From positions 62,001 to 126,000 of the forward strand of contig NZ_QCZI01000002.1 in NCBI RefSeq assembly GCF_003097635.1: DNA of 64,000 nucleotides, read 5' to 3'. Both the position numbers and the translations under genes were made by a program. This document shows, in pieces, positions 8,083 through 17,004 of the stretch (its first letter is position 1; the number at the start of each line of letters is the position of its first letter). Under the pieces are notes generated by a model, which was not told the DNA's origin, ran no database searches, and saw nothing but the letters and a program-made list of their open reading frames with translations. This DNA comes from Flavobacterium psychrotolerans. Its GTDB lineage: Bacteria > Bacteroidota > Bacteroidia > Flavobacteriales > Flavobacteriaceae.

Positions 8083-11001
8083 TTAAAAATTAGCGTTCAC
8101 ACCCAACATAAACATTCTTGCTCTAGGGAAAATCGTACCATCAATTCCATTATTAAAAACTTCTGGATCAATACCCTTATAGTCCGTAATCGTTAATACA
8201 TTCTGAACCCCAGTATATACCCTTAATGAATTTTTTTCTGATTGTAGAATTGATTTGAAATTATATCCCAAGGTCACATTGTCTAATTTTAAAAACGAGG
8301 CATTTTTAATATAATAATCTGATTGTTTAGAAGCGGCAATGAAATTTGTATTAGTGTAATCTACTGGTGAATTACTCACGGTACCGTTAAAAGTATCATT
8401 AATCCCTCCTAAGAAAGCTCTACTTGCATTAACATCATCATATACATAATTTTCTAAACTGGCTCTCCATGACATGGAAAAATCCCAATTTTTATAGAAT
8501 GTAGCATTTACCATAAAACCCATAGTCACGTCGGCTTGAGGTTTTTTGTAATTGTATTTATCGCTACTATCAACCTTTCCATCTCCATTTCTATCTACGA
8601 ACACCCCTTCAATAGGCTTACCGTTTTGATCATAGACTTGTTCATACAACCAATACGAAAATGGAGCCAATCCAACTTTATTAATTTGAGCAAAAGCACC
8701 TAAACCCACCCCTCCTTGAGGATCATTATCAGTAGCCAAACTTGTAATTTCTGTATGATTATAGGTAAGATTATAATTTAAGCTTAAATCAAAATTATCT
8801 TTTTGAACTGCCTGAAAATTCAATCCAAAATCTACCCCTTTAGACTCAAGAGACCCAACATTTGTAGGTCCATAAACACCTAAATTTTGTAATGCACCTC
8901 TTCTTGTGTTTGCAAATAAATCATTCGTTTTAGAAAAGTAGCCATCTACTGTAGCTTTCAACTTGTTGTTAATAAAACCAAAATCTAGTCCCACATTGTA
9001 TTTGGAACTTCTTTCCCATTTTAAAGCCTCATTATAACCATCTGGTTTAGAAATGATTACAAACTCATTCCCAAATTGGTAAAAATTATTGCCTGATGTG
9101 CTATATTTTTTTATCCAAGCCAATGCAAATGGCACTTGTTGTTGACCCGTTTCACCATAACTTAATCTTAATTTTAAATCAGAAAAAGTTTTGGAATCCT
9201 TAAGGAAACCTTCTTCTTTGATTTTCCATGCAAAAGCAACTCCAGGAAAATTAGCCCATTTGTTGACTGGCGAAACCCTAGCAGAACCGTCTCTTCTAAA
9301 ATTAACTGTCAATAAATATTTATCGTTATAACCTAAATTTAAACGACCAAAAAAGGCTTGCAAGTTATTCCCCGGATCCGTGTAAACATCTTCTTTATTT
9401 TCCTCATCCATTCCATAACCAAAAAGTTTTCTATTCCCGGAATAATAATTCTGGTAATCAAATTGTTGATATTCATAACCCCCTAATACATCAACATTTA
9501 ATTTCCCAAATGCTTTGGTATAATTTAACTGGGCATTTAAATTTTTATTTTTGTTATCAAACCAAGTTTCCGAATAAGATCCAATTTGTGAAGTTGGCAA
9601 TAATGGACTATTGTTGTACCCTGATCTTGACAAAGGATTCACTCTTACAGAACCATCCCCATGTTGATTATCCATACCTGCATTGATAATAGCTCTTAAC
9701 TCAGGCAAAAAATGAAATTTGTAATCAATATTAATGTTTCCAAAAAGTCTATATTGATTTCCAATATTTCTTACTTCTTTTAACATACTTACGGGATTTG
9801 AGGTCCCTTTTGGAACTCCCCCAATAACCCACTCCGTATATCCGGCATAAATAGAATTAGGATCATAAACCGTTTGTGTTGGGTCATATGAAATGGCACT
9901 TCCTATAGCACCTTCATCTGCATTTTGTCTATAAGTATAAGAATAATTTCCCGTTACATTGAATTTTAAATGATTGTCCAAAAAACTTGGATTTAATGCA
10001 ACAGAAGCGGTAGATCTTTTAAAATGAGACGTTTCCAAAATTCCATTATTATCTGTATTTCCTATGGTTAGTCTTGACGGTACCGTTTTAAAAAGATTCC
10101 CTAAAATAGATAAATTGATATCGGAAGTGTAAGAATTACTAAAAATTTCATTCTGCCAATCCGTTTTTGAATTCCCTAAAAGACCTGCTTTAAGAGGTGC
10201 TTTTTCATTAATTAATGTTCTGAATTCATCTGCCGAATAAACGTCAATTTTTTTCGCTAATGTATTTAAGGTAGTAAACGTATTGAAAGAAACCTGCATA
10301 TCTTTTTTAGATCCTTTTTTGGTGGTAATTAAAATCACCCCATTCGAGCCTCTATTACCATAAATTGCAGTTGCTGACGCGTCCTTTAATATGGAAAATG
10401 ATTCGATATCATTAGGATTTATAGCAGACATTCCTCCGTCAATTGGCAATCCATCAACAACAATTAACGGATCATTACTTGCAAGCAATGAAGAACCTCC
10501 ACGAATTCTAATTGTTGCATCATTACCCGGAGTTCCTGAAGAAGTTACCACAACCCCCGCAGCTCTACCGCTTAACAATCCATCCACACTTGTTATGGCT
10601 CCTTTATTAAAGTCTTTGGTTGTGATTAAAGCAACAGACCCAGTAGCGTCTTTCTTTTTTACAGAACCATAACCAACTTGAATCACCACTTCTTGTAACT
10701 GGTTAGACTCTTCTTCAAGCTTAACGGTTAAGGCTTTTTGTGAATCATAAGAAATTGTTGAATTTTTGTATCCGATATAAGAAAAAACGATTTTATCCCC
10801 TTTCTTTACTTTTGGCAATTTAAATTTACCTTCGAAATCTGTTGAAGTACCATTACCAGTACCTTGAATAATTACATTTACTCCCGGAATTGGCTGGTTG
10901 GTTTTAGAGTCTAAAACAGTGCCTTCAACAGTACCCTGCGCAAGGACACTAAATGGCAGGAATAGTAATAAAAATAACAACTTTTTATAAATTGTTTTCA
11001 T
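8083..11001 (-). CDS. susC: SusC/RagA-family TonB-linked outer-membrane maltodextrin transporter
   Basis: This 972-residue protein has a signal peptide (1-21), a carboxypeptidase-D regulatory-like domain (about 24-100: GTVLDSKTNQPIPGVNV, FSYIGYK), a plug domain with GYGSVKKKDATGSV and the SusC signature ATAIYGNRGSNGVILITTKKG-type segment, and a long beta barrel ending in an aromatic residue (GVNANF). It imports starch oligosaccharides across the outer membrane using TonB energy with SusD as lid. It is the first gene of the minus-strand operon. The next gene upstream is a divergent LacI-type regulator, and the 19-bp sequence shared with the maltose-transporter promoter region lies 33-51 bases upstream of the start. 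Confidence 0.95.
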   Translation of the reverse strand: MKTIYKKLLFLLLFLPFSVLAQGTVEGTVLDSKTNQPIPGVNVIIQGTGNGTSTDFEGKFKLPKVKKGDKIVFSYIGYKNSTISYDSQKALTVKLEEESNQLQEVVIQVGYGSVKKKDATGSVALITTKDFNKGAITSVDGLLSGRAAGVVVTSSGTPGNDATIRIRGGSSLLASNDPLIVVDGLPIDGGMSAINPNDIESFSILKDASATAIYGNRGSNGVILITTKKGSKKDMQVSFNTFTTLNTLAKKIDVYSADEFRTLINEKAPLKAGLLGNSKTDWQNEIFSNSYTSDINLSILGNLFKTVPSRLTIGNTDNNGILETSHFKRSTASVALNPSFLDNHLKFNVTGNYSYTYRQNADEGAIGSAISYDPTQTVYDPNSIYAGYTEWVIGGVPKGTSNPVSMLKEVRNIGNQYRLFGNINIDYKFHFLPELRAIINAGMDNQHGDGSVRVNPLSRSGYNNSPLLPTSQIGSYSETWFDNKNKNLNAQLNYTKAFGKLNVDVLGGYEYQQFDYQNYYSGNRKLFGYGMDEENKEDVYTDPGNNLQAFFGRLNLGYNDKYLLTVNFRRDGSARVSPVNKWANFPGVAFAWKIKEEGFLKDSKTFSDLKLRLSYGETGQQQVPFALAWIKKYSTSGNNFYQFGNEFVIISKPDGYNEALKWERSSKYNVGLDFGFINNKLKATVDGYFSKTNDLFANTRRGALQNLGVYGPTNVGSLESKGVDFGLNFQAVQKDNFDLSLNYNLTYNHTEITSLATDNDPQGGVGLGAFAQINKVGLAPFSYWLYEQVYDQNGKPIEGVFVDRNGDGKVDSSDKYNYKKPQADVTMGFMVNATFYKNWDFSMSWRASLENYVYDDVNASRAFLGGINDTFNGTVSNSPVDYTNTNFIAASKQSDYYIKNASFLKLDNVTLGYNFKSILQSEKNSLRVYTGVQNVLTITDYKGIDPEVFNNGIDGTIFPRARMFMLGVNANF

Positions 11002-11323
11002 ACATTTTGTTTAAGTTAAAAGTTAATTTTGTGCTTATATTTTTACTTCGAACGTTAAATTTAGTTAAATTAACCTTTGTTGAAAAAAAACAGGTGTTAA
11101 AATTCGCACGAAAACGTGATAGTGTTGAAAACTTTTTCAAATTTATATTTTTTTATGGGTAAAAATCCATAATGTGAAAATAAATTTTACCTTTATTCAG
11201 AAAATGCTATTTGCCTATTATAATTAGATATAACTAATTTAACAAAAACACAATATTAAGCATTCTGATTTTCTCTAAACCAGATTGTTCCTTATTCTTT
11301 AAAAACCAAATTTAAACCACATT
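11002..11323. promoter_or_regulatory. Divergent regulatory region between susC and the LacI-type regulator
   Basis: This 322-base A+T-rich gap holds the 19-bp sequence CTTATATTTTTACTTCGAA (11034-11052, repeated at 12440-12458), a pair of GTTAAATT direct repeats just downstream of it, and a minus-strand TAAATTTG box at 11138-11145 that matches TAnnTTTG and could drive susC with a leader of about 130 bases. No open reading frame here is convincing. Confidence 0.5.
11034..11052 (+). repeat. 19-bp shared motif, copy 1 (upstream of susC)
   Basis: CTTATATTTTTACTTCGAA is identical to 12440-12458. It ends in the palindrome TTCGAA with a central CG, as in LacI-family operators. It lies 33 bases from the susC start on the other strand, and plus-strand genes lie downstream. 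It may be an operator for the neighbouring LacI-type regulator or a shared promoter element. Confidence 0.55.
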
Positions 11324-12343
11324 ATGAAAAGAAAAGTCACATTAAAACAAATTGCAAAAGAGTTGGACGTGTCAATTTCTACGGTTTCAAAATCACTCAA
11401 AGACAGTCCGGAAATAAGTGAGGATACCCGAAAAAAAGTGCGTGCATTTGCCAAATTATACAACTACAAACCTAACTTGATTGCGTTAAGTTTAAAAAAT
11501 AAAAAAACAAAAACGATTGGAGTAATTATCCCTGAAATTATTCATCATTTTTTTGCCACCGTGATCAGCGGAATTGAACATATTGCCAATGAAAAAGGAT
11601 ATAATGTAATCGTTTGCTTGTCCGATGAATCATTTGACAAAGAAGTCATCAATATGGAAATGCTTGCCAATGGAAGCATCGACGGATTTATTATGTCACT
11701 GTCTAAAGAAACTCAACAAAAAAAGGACTTTCATCACATCAGTGAAGTCATTAATCAAGGAATGCCCGTTGTAATGTTTGACAGGGTTGCTAATGATATT
11801 TTAAGCGACAAAGTAATAATTGATGATAATTTAGCTGCTTTTGAAGCTGTACAATTCTTGATCGATAAAGGATTTAATAAAATTGCACTCATTTCAACAA
11901 TCGACTACATAAGTGTAGGAAAACTAAGAACTGAAGGATACTTAAAAGCATTACGAAGTAACAACATCCCAATTGACGAGAGCCTAATCCTGAAAATTGA
12001 AGACATGGATAACTGCTCGGATGAAATTGAACTATTATTAAAGAACAATACGTTTGATGCCATATTTGCAGTAAATGAATTATTTGCAGTTACCGCCATA
12101 AAATCGGCAAATAAATTAGGATTAAAGATCCCAGAAGACATATCTATAATAGGATTCACTGACGGAATGATTTCAAAATATTCCTCTCCAAGCATTACTA
12201 CCGTAAGCCAAAATGAAATCAAAATGGGAGAAAGAGCAGCCATAATGCTCATTGAGAGGCTCGAATCTGAAGAGGAAGATGAAGAACATTATAAAACAGA
12301 AGTAATTGGAACCCATCTTGTGGAACGAGAATCTACCCTTTAA
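11324..12343 (+). CDS. LacI-family transcriptional regulator of the starch/maltose locus
   Basis: This 339-residue protein has an N-terminal LacI helix-turn-helix (TLKQIAKELDVSISTVSKSL, about 5-24) and hinge (about 45-60). Next come the periplasmic-binding-protein-like core (TIGVIIPEIIHHFF, IDGFIMSLS, VVMFDRV, DAIFAVNELFAVTAI, ISIIGFTDG) and the C-terminal GERAAIMLIERLE stretch. It should bind a sugar effector and control the divergent susCDE operon and the downstream transporter/phosphorylase operon. This is inferred from position, as regulators of this type flank maltose loci in flavobacteria where SusR is absent. A close paralogue is encoded at 55844-56866. Confidence 0.9.
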   Translation: MKRKVTLKQIAKELDVSISTVSKSLKDSPEISEDTRKKVRAFAKLYNYKPNLIALSLKNKKTKTIGVIIPEIIHHFFATVISGIEHIANEKGYNVIVCLSDESFDKEVINMEMLANGSIDGFIMSLSKETQQKKDFHHISEVINQGMPVVMFDRVANDILSDKVIIDDNLAAFEAVQFLIDKGFNKIALISTIDYISVGKLRTEGYLKALRSNNIPIDESLILKIEDMDNCSDEIELLLKNNTFDAIFAVNELFAVTAIKSANKLGLKIPEDISIIGFTDGMISKYSSPSITTVSQNEIKMGERAAIMLIERLESEEEDEEHYKTEVIGTHLVERESTL

Positions 12344-12439
12344 TTCGGGCAATTTGATGAAAATATCGATTTTAAAAATAATATTAAAATTAAAATTCAA
12401 CAATTAAAATAAATTATTACTTTTACCCCCATTTCAAAA

Positions 12440-12458
12440 CTTATATTTTTACTTCGAA
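12440..12458 (+). repeat. 19-bp shared motif, copy 2 (upstream of the MFS transporter)
   Basis: This copy is identical over 19 bases to 11034-11052, and the flanks differ. It lies 60 bases before the chosen start of the transporter gene and contains the TTCGAA core. A chance match of this length between two control regions of one regulon is unlikely even in A+T-rich sequence. Confidence 0.55.
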
Positions 12459-12474
12459 ATATTAATTAAGTTTT

Positions 12475-12493
12475 GATAAGCATCGCGCTTATC
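12475..12493 (+). promoter_or_regulatory. Hairpin in the leader of the MFS transporter gene
   Basis: GATAAGC and GCTTATC form a perfect 7-bp stem with the loop ATCGC, 25 bases upstream of the ATG. The outer flanks TTGATA and TATCAA are also complementary. It could be a protein-binding palindrome or a structured 5' leader. No T-run follows, so it is not a terminator. Confidence 0.45.
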
Positions 12494-12517
12494 GTATCAA
12501 TCAATAAAAATACGATA

Positions 12518-13849
12518 ATGGAAAAACCAAAATTAAATTTTTGGCAAATTTGGAATCTAAGTTTTGGATTTTTAGGAGTCCAAATTGGATATTCGCTGCA
12601 AAATGGAAATACAAGTAGGATTTTAGAAGCTTTAGGTGCCGATGTTCATAGCATAGGTTATTTTTGGCTAGCAGCCCCTCTAGCGGGTTTGGTTGTGCAA
12701 CCTATAATTGGACTTTCGAGCGATAAAACTTGGACAAGACTTGGACGACGAATCCCATTTATATTTGGTGGAGCAATAGTTTCGGCTTTGGCCATGTTTT
12801 TCATGCCAAATGCTGAAAATTTTACCTATCTATTACCCCCATTAGTTTTTGGCGCTACTATGCTATTATTAATGGATACTTCTTTTAATGTTACCATGCA
12901 ACCCTTTAGAGCGCTTGTTGGCGACATGGTTAATGACGAGCAACGTAACCTTGGTTACTCTTTGCAAAGTGCATTAATTAATTTCGGTGCGGTTTTTGGC
13001 TCTATGTTACCTTGGATTCTTGCTAAAGCGGGAGTAGCAAATGTACCTGCCGAAGGCGAAAAAGTAGCAGCATCAGTAATTTGGTCGTTTTATATTGGAG
13101 GAGCAATTCTATTAATTACGGTTTTATGGACTGTATTTAGAACAAAAGAATATGGCCCTAAAGAGCATGCATTATATAATAAAATAGATTTAGAGGCTAA
13201 AGAAACCAAAGAAAAAACAAGTATTTTTAAATTGATTGGAAATGCTCCAAAAATATTTTGGCAATTGGGTTTTGTACAATTTTTTTCATGGTTTGCCCTG
13301 TTTTTAATGTGGGTATATACCACTAGGGCCATCGCCAATCAAGTTTGGGGTCCAGAAGCCATAGACCCAAAATCTATAGGGTTTAACGAAGCAGGAGATT
13401 GGACTGGCGTTCTTTTTGCCTTTTACAGTGCCGTAGCCGCTATATACTCTTTATTGATCCCAAAAATAGCAAAATCATTAGGCAGGAAAAAAACCTATAG
13501 TTTTTCATTGTTACTTGGAGGAATTGGTCTAATGTCAATGTTTCTTGTACATGATAAAAATATATTATTGCTATCCATTTCAGGAGTAGGTTTGGCTTGG
13601 GCAGCAATATTAGCTATGCCTTACGCCATGTTATCAGGGTCATTACCTGCAGACAAAATGGGGGTCTACATGGGCTTGTTCAATGCAACAATAACATTGC
13701 CTCAAATTGCGGCAGGAATATTAGGCAGCACCTTAATTGCCTTTTTTGGAGGTAACCCAATGGTTATCATAGTTATTGCAGGAGTTTCAATGTTGACAGC
13801 GGGTCTGGCAGTATTTTTTGTTAAAGAAAATTTGTCAACCGTTAAATAA
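12518..13849 (+). CDS. MFS maltose/maltodextrin transporter (inner membrane)
   Basis: From the ATG at 12518 this gives 443 residues. An upstream TTG at 12473 in the same frame lies in the leader hairpin and is rejected. There are about twelve hydrophobic segments. The cytoplasmic loop motif GLSSDKTWTRLGRRIP matches the GPH/SLC45-like sugar-carrier signature, and the N-terminal block WQIWNLSFGFLGVQIGYSLQ is typical of the MalT-type carriers of Bacteroidota. It should import maltose or short maltooligosaccharides from the periplasm by cation symport. It is followed by pgmB and a GH65 phosphorylase, which fits cytoplasmic phosphorolysis of the imported sugar. Confidence 0.88.
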   Translation: MEKPKLNFWQIWNLSFGFLGVQIGYSLQNGNTSRILEALGADVHSIGYFWLAAPLAGLVVQPIIGLSSDKTWTRLGRRIPFIFGGAIVSALAMFFMPNAENFTYLLPPLVFGATMLLLMDTSFNVTMQPFRALVGDMVNDEQRNLGYSLQSALINFGAVFGSMLPWILAKAGVANVPAEGEKVAASVIWSFYIGGAILLITVLWTVFRTKEYGPKEHALYNKIDLEAKETKEKTSIFKLIGNAPKIFWQLGFVQFFSWFALFLMWVYTTRAIANQVWGPEAIDPKSIGFNEAGDWTGVLFAFYSAVAAIYSLLIPKIAKSLGRKKTYSFSLLLGGIGLMSMFLVHDKNILLLSISGVGLAWAAILAMPYAMLSGSLPADKMGVYMGLFNATITLPQIAAGILGSTLIAFFGGNPMVIIVIAGVSMLTAGLAVFFVKENLSTVK

Positions 13850-13864
13850 ATTATTATAATTCAG

Positions 13865-14524
13865 ATGGAAAAGGTTAAAGCATTTATATTCGACTTAGAT
13901 GGAGTCATTGTTGACACAGCAAAATACCATTATTTGGCTTGGCAAAAAATCGCAAATCAATTGGGTATCGAATTTACACACCAACATAACGAGCAATTAA
14001 AAGGAGTTAGCCGTGTGCGTTCTCTTGATTTAATTTTGGAATTAGGCAAAATTCAGGCTTCACAAGAAGATAAAAACAAATGGCTCGTTCAAAAAAATGA
14101 AGATTATTTATCTTACTTGGTAGATATGGATGAAAGTGAAATCTTGCCTGGCGTAATGCCAATTTTAAAATTCCTAAAAGAAAAAAAACAAGGGATTGCT
14201 TTGGGTTCGGCAAGCAAAAACGCAAAACCTATACTTGAAAAAACGGGAATACTTCATTATTTTGACGTAATTGTTGACGGGAATGATGTTTCTAATGCAA
14301 AACCAGACCCGGAAGTTTTTCTTCAAGCAGCTAAATTGTTGCATGCAAGTAACGCCGATTCAATTGTTTTCGAGGATTCAGTAGCAGGAGTACAAGCCGC
14401 AAATATTGCAAATATGACAAGTGTAGGCATTGGAGAAGAAACCGTTTTGCATGAAGCAAAATACATATTCCGTGATTTTACAAACATTGACACCAATTTT
14501 ATAGAAGCTTTGATTAAAAAATAA
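13865..14524 (+). CDS. pgmB: Beta-phosphoglucomutase (HAD superfamily)
   Basis: This 219-residue protein has the HAD nucleophile motif FDLDGV with Asp10 and Asp12, the cap-domain block KGVSRVRSLDLIL, the LGSASKNA motif with Ser and Lys (motifs II/III), and FEDSVAGVQAA with the magnesium-binding acidic pair. It converts beta-D-glucose 1-phosphate to glucose 6-phosphate in the cytoplasm. It starts 15 bases after the transporter gene and precedes the GH65 phosphorylase that would make its substrate, so the three genes form a maltose phosphorolysis cassette. Confidence 0.95.
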   Translation: MEKVKAFIFDLDGVIVDTAKYHYLAWQKIANQLGIEFTHQHNEQLKGVSRVRSLDLILELGKIQASQEDKNKWLVQKNEDYLSYLVDMDESEILPGVMPILKFLKEKKQGIALGSASKNAKPILEKTGILHYFDVIVDGNDVSNAKPDPEVFLQAAKLLHASNADSIVFEDSVAGVQAANIANMTSVGIGEETVLHEAKYIFRDFTNIDTNFIEALIKK

Positions 14525-14609
14525 CATTTTAATTAACCTTTGCAAGAATAAAGCTGAATAACCACAAACAGCTTCAAAAATAATTTATAAACGCATAAAC
14601 AAAACAAAA

Positions 14610-16922
14610 ATGAACCAAGATTATATTAAACCAGACAATTGGTCCATCATAGAAGAAGGATTTGATGTAGAGAGCGTAAAGTCGTCAGAAAGCCTATTTA
14701 GCATTGGTAACGGCGCCATGGGTCAACGGGCCAATTTTGAAGAAAATTATACTGGAGAGACTTTCCAGGGAAGTTATATTGCTGGAATTTATTATCCAGA
14801 CAAAACTAAAGTGGGATGGTGGAAAAATGGTTATCCTGAGTATTTTGCTAAGGTATTGAACGCTCCCAATTGGATTGGAATTGACGTAGAAATCAATGGT
14901 GAAAATTTTAATCTAAATGCCTGTACAGCGGTCAATAACTTCCGTCGCGAGTTGAACATGAAAGAAGGCTGGTATAACCGTTCTTTTGAAGCCACTTTAA
15001 AAAATGGAACTGAAATTGCCGTAAATGTGCGTCGTTTTCTTTCATTAAATTTAGATGAAGTTGGTGTTATTAATTATGAAGTCACTCCTTTAAATAAGGA
15101 TGCCAAAATAATTTACAAACCTTATATTGATGCAGGAGTAACCAATGAAGATGCTAACTGGGAAGAGAAATTCTGGGAGCCATTAGATGTAAAACACAAT
15201 AAAAACGAGGCATTTGTAACTGCTAGAACATTTAAAACACATTTCATAGCAACAACATTCATGCAAAACAGCATTTTTCTGAACGGTAAAGATTTAAATC
15301 TTACGACAGAAAATGTAGAGTCCAGTAAAGACAAAGTACAATTCATCTATGCGATTTCTGTTGCTAAAGGCGAAAAATCTTCAATCCGAAAAATTGGAGG
15401 TTATACCGTTTCCCTAAATCATGAAAACACACAACTTGCTGCTTCAAATGTAATTAAATCCGCCTTAACGAAAGGATACGATTTATTATTGCAAGAGCAA
15501 ATTGATGCTTGGGCAAAAATCTGGGAAATGTCAGACATCACAATTGATGGAGACGTAAAAGCACAACAAGGAATTCGTTTTAATATTTTTCAATTAAACC
15601 AAACCTATTTGGGAAAAGATTCTCGATTGAATATTGGACCAAAAGGTTTTACAGGTGAAAAATATGGTGGTTCAACTTATTGGGATACCGAGGCGTATTG
15701 CATTCCGTTTTACATGGCAACAAAAGACCAACAAGTAGCCCGAAATTTATTGACCTATCGTTTCAATCAATTAGATAAAGCCATTGAAAATGCGCAAAAT
15801 AATTTAGGTTTCAAAAAAGGTGGCGGAGCAGCATTATACCCAATGGTGACCATGAATGGGGAAGAATGCCATAACGAATGGGAAATTACCCATGAAGAAA
15901 TTCACAGAAATGGCGCTATTGCTTTTGCTATATTTAACTACTACCGTTTTACGGGTGATTACTCCTATATTCCTGAAAAAGGTTTGGAAGTTTTAATTGG
16001 AATTGCCCGTTTTTGGCACCAAAGAGCTTCGTTTTCAAAAAACAAAAATCAATATGTGATTTTGGGAGTTACAGGTCCTAATGAATATGAAAATAACGTA
16101 AACAATAATTTCTATACCAATTATATTGCAAAATGGTGTTTGGATTATACTTACGAACAAATTCAAAAAGTATCCTTAGAGTATCCGTCAGACCATAAAC
16201 GCATCATGGAAAAAGTAAATCTTTCGGATGCAGAATTGCAAGATTGGAAAAAAGTATCCAATGGGATGTATTTTCCAAAATCGGAAGAACTTGGAATCTA
16301 TCTGCAACAAGATGGCTTCTTAGATAAAGATTTGGTCCCTGTTAAAGATTTAGATCGTTCACAACGGCCAATAAATCAAAAATGGTCTTGGGATAGAGTT
16401 TTACGTTCCCCATACATCAAACAGGCCGATGTTTTGCAATGTTTTTATTTCTTTGAAGAGCATTTCTCTAAAGAAGAATTGAATAGAAACTTTGAATTCT
16501 ACGAGTCGTTTACCGTTCATGAAAGCTCACTTTCTCCTTGTGTACATTCCATTCAGGCAGCTGTATTGGACAAGATGGACATGGCTTATACTTTCTACTT
16601 AAGAACATCTCGATTGGATCTTGACGATTACAATAAAGAAGTGGAAGAAGGTTGTCACATCACTTCCATGGCTGGAACTTGGATGAGTATTGTGGAAGGT
16701 TTTGGGGGAATGCGCGTTAAAAACGACGCCCTTCATTTTTCTCCAAAAATTCCAAAAGAATGGGAAGGCTATTCTTTTAAAATTAATTTCAGAAACCAAA
16801 TATTAAAAGTTTCCATTAATCACAATGATACCCAATTTTCTCTTGAAGGTTCTAAAGAGCTTACTGTATTCGTAAATGGAACACCTATTTTAGTGGAACC
16901 AAATAGTTTGGTAACCGTTTAA
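14610..16922 (+). CDS. GH65 family phosphorylase, probably maltose phosphorylase
   Basis: This 770-residue protein has the GH65 layout: an N-terminal beta-sandwich (about 1-270, with SLFSIGNGAMGQR), a linker, an (alpha/alpha)6 barrel and a C-terminal beta-sandwich. The barrel carries GGSTYWDTEAYCIPFY, GEECHNEWEITHEEIHRNGAIAFA and the catalytic acid Glu492 in GVTGPNEYENNV. The phosphate-site block HESSLSPCVHSI is also present. It splits maltose with phosphate to glucose and beta-glucose 1-phosphate, the substrate of the adjacent pgmB. Kojibiose or trehalose phosphorylase would look similar. The starch-locus context and the maltose carrier next door make maltose the best guess. Confidence 0.88.
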   Translation: MNQDYIKPDNWSIIEEGFDVESVKSSESLFSIGNGAMGQRANFEENYTGETFQGSYIAGIYYPDKTKVGWWKNGYPEYFAKVLNAPNWIGIDVEINGENFNLNACTAVNNFRRELNMKEGWYNRSFEATLKNGTEIAVNVRRFLSLNLDEVGVINYEVTPLNKDAKIIYKPYIDAGVTNEDANWEEKFWEPLDVKHNKNEAFVTARTFKTHFIATTFMQNSIFLNGKDLNLTTENVESSKDKVQFIYAISVAKGEKSSIRKIGGYTVSLNHENTQLAASNVIKSALTKGYDLLLQEQIDAWAKIWEMSDITIDGDVKAQQGIRFNIFQLNQTYLGKDSRLNIGPKGFTGEKYGGSTYWDTEAYCIPFYMATKDQQVARNLLTYRFNQLDKAIENAQNNLGFKKGGGAALYPMVTMNGEECHNEWEITHEEIHRNGAIAFAIFNYYRFTGDYSYIPEKGLEVLIGIARFWHQRASFSKNKNQYVILGVTGPNEYENNVNNNFYTNYIAKWCLDYTYEQIQKVSLEYPSDHKRIMEKVNLSDAELQDWKKVSNGMYFPKSEELGIYLQQDGFLDKDLVPVKDLDRSQRPINQKWSWDRVLRSPYIKQADVLQCFYFFEEHFSKEELNRNFEFYESFTVHESSLSPCVHSIQAAVLDKMDMAYTFYLRTSRLDLDDYNKEVEEGCHITSMAGTWMSIVEGFGGMRVKNDALHFSPKIPKEWEGYSFKINFRNQILKVSINHNDTQFSLEGSKELTVFVNGTPILVEPNSLVTV

Positions 16923-16937
16923 ATTAAAACAACTATA

Positions 16938-16984
16938 AAGGCATTGGGTTACATTAAGAAAAAACTTAATTGACTTGATGCCTT
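16938..16984 (+). promoter_or_regulatory. Nested inverted repeats between the GH65 and GH13 genes
   Basis: An outer pair AAGGCAT/ATGCCTT encloses an inner perfect pair ATTAAG/CTTAAT with loop AAAAAA. It ends 20 bases before the start of the next gene. No T-run follows, so it may be an RNA processing or stability element or a cruciform operator. Confidence 0.35.
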
Positions 16985-17004
16985 ATTGATTTAAAAATTG
17001 AGTC

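Noticed and set aside
12473..12517. Longer MFS transporter with TTG start
   Set aside because: The added codons lie in a palindromic leader, and the conserved N-terminus begins after the ATG at 12518.
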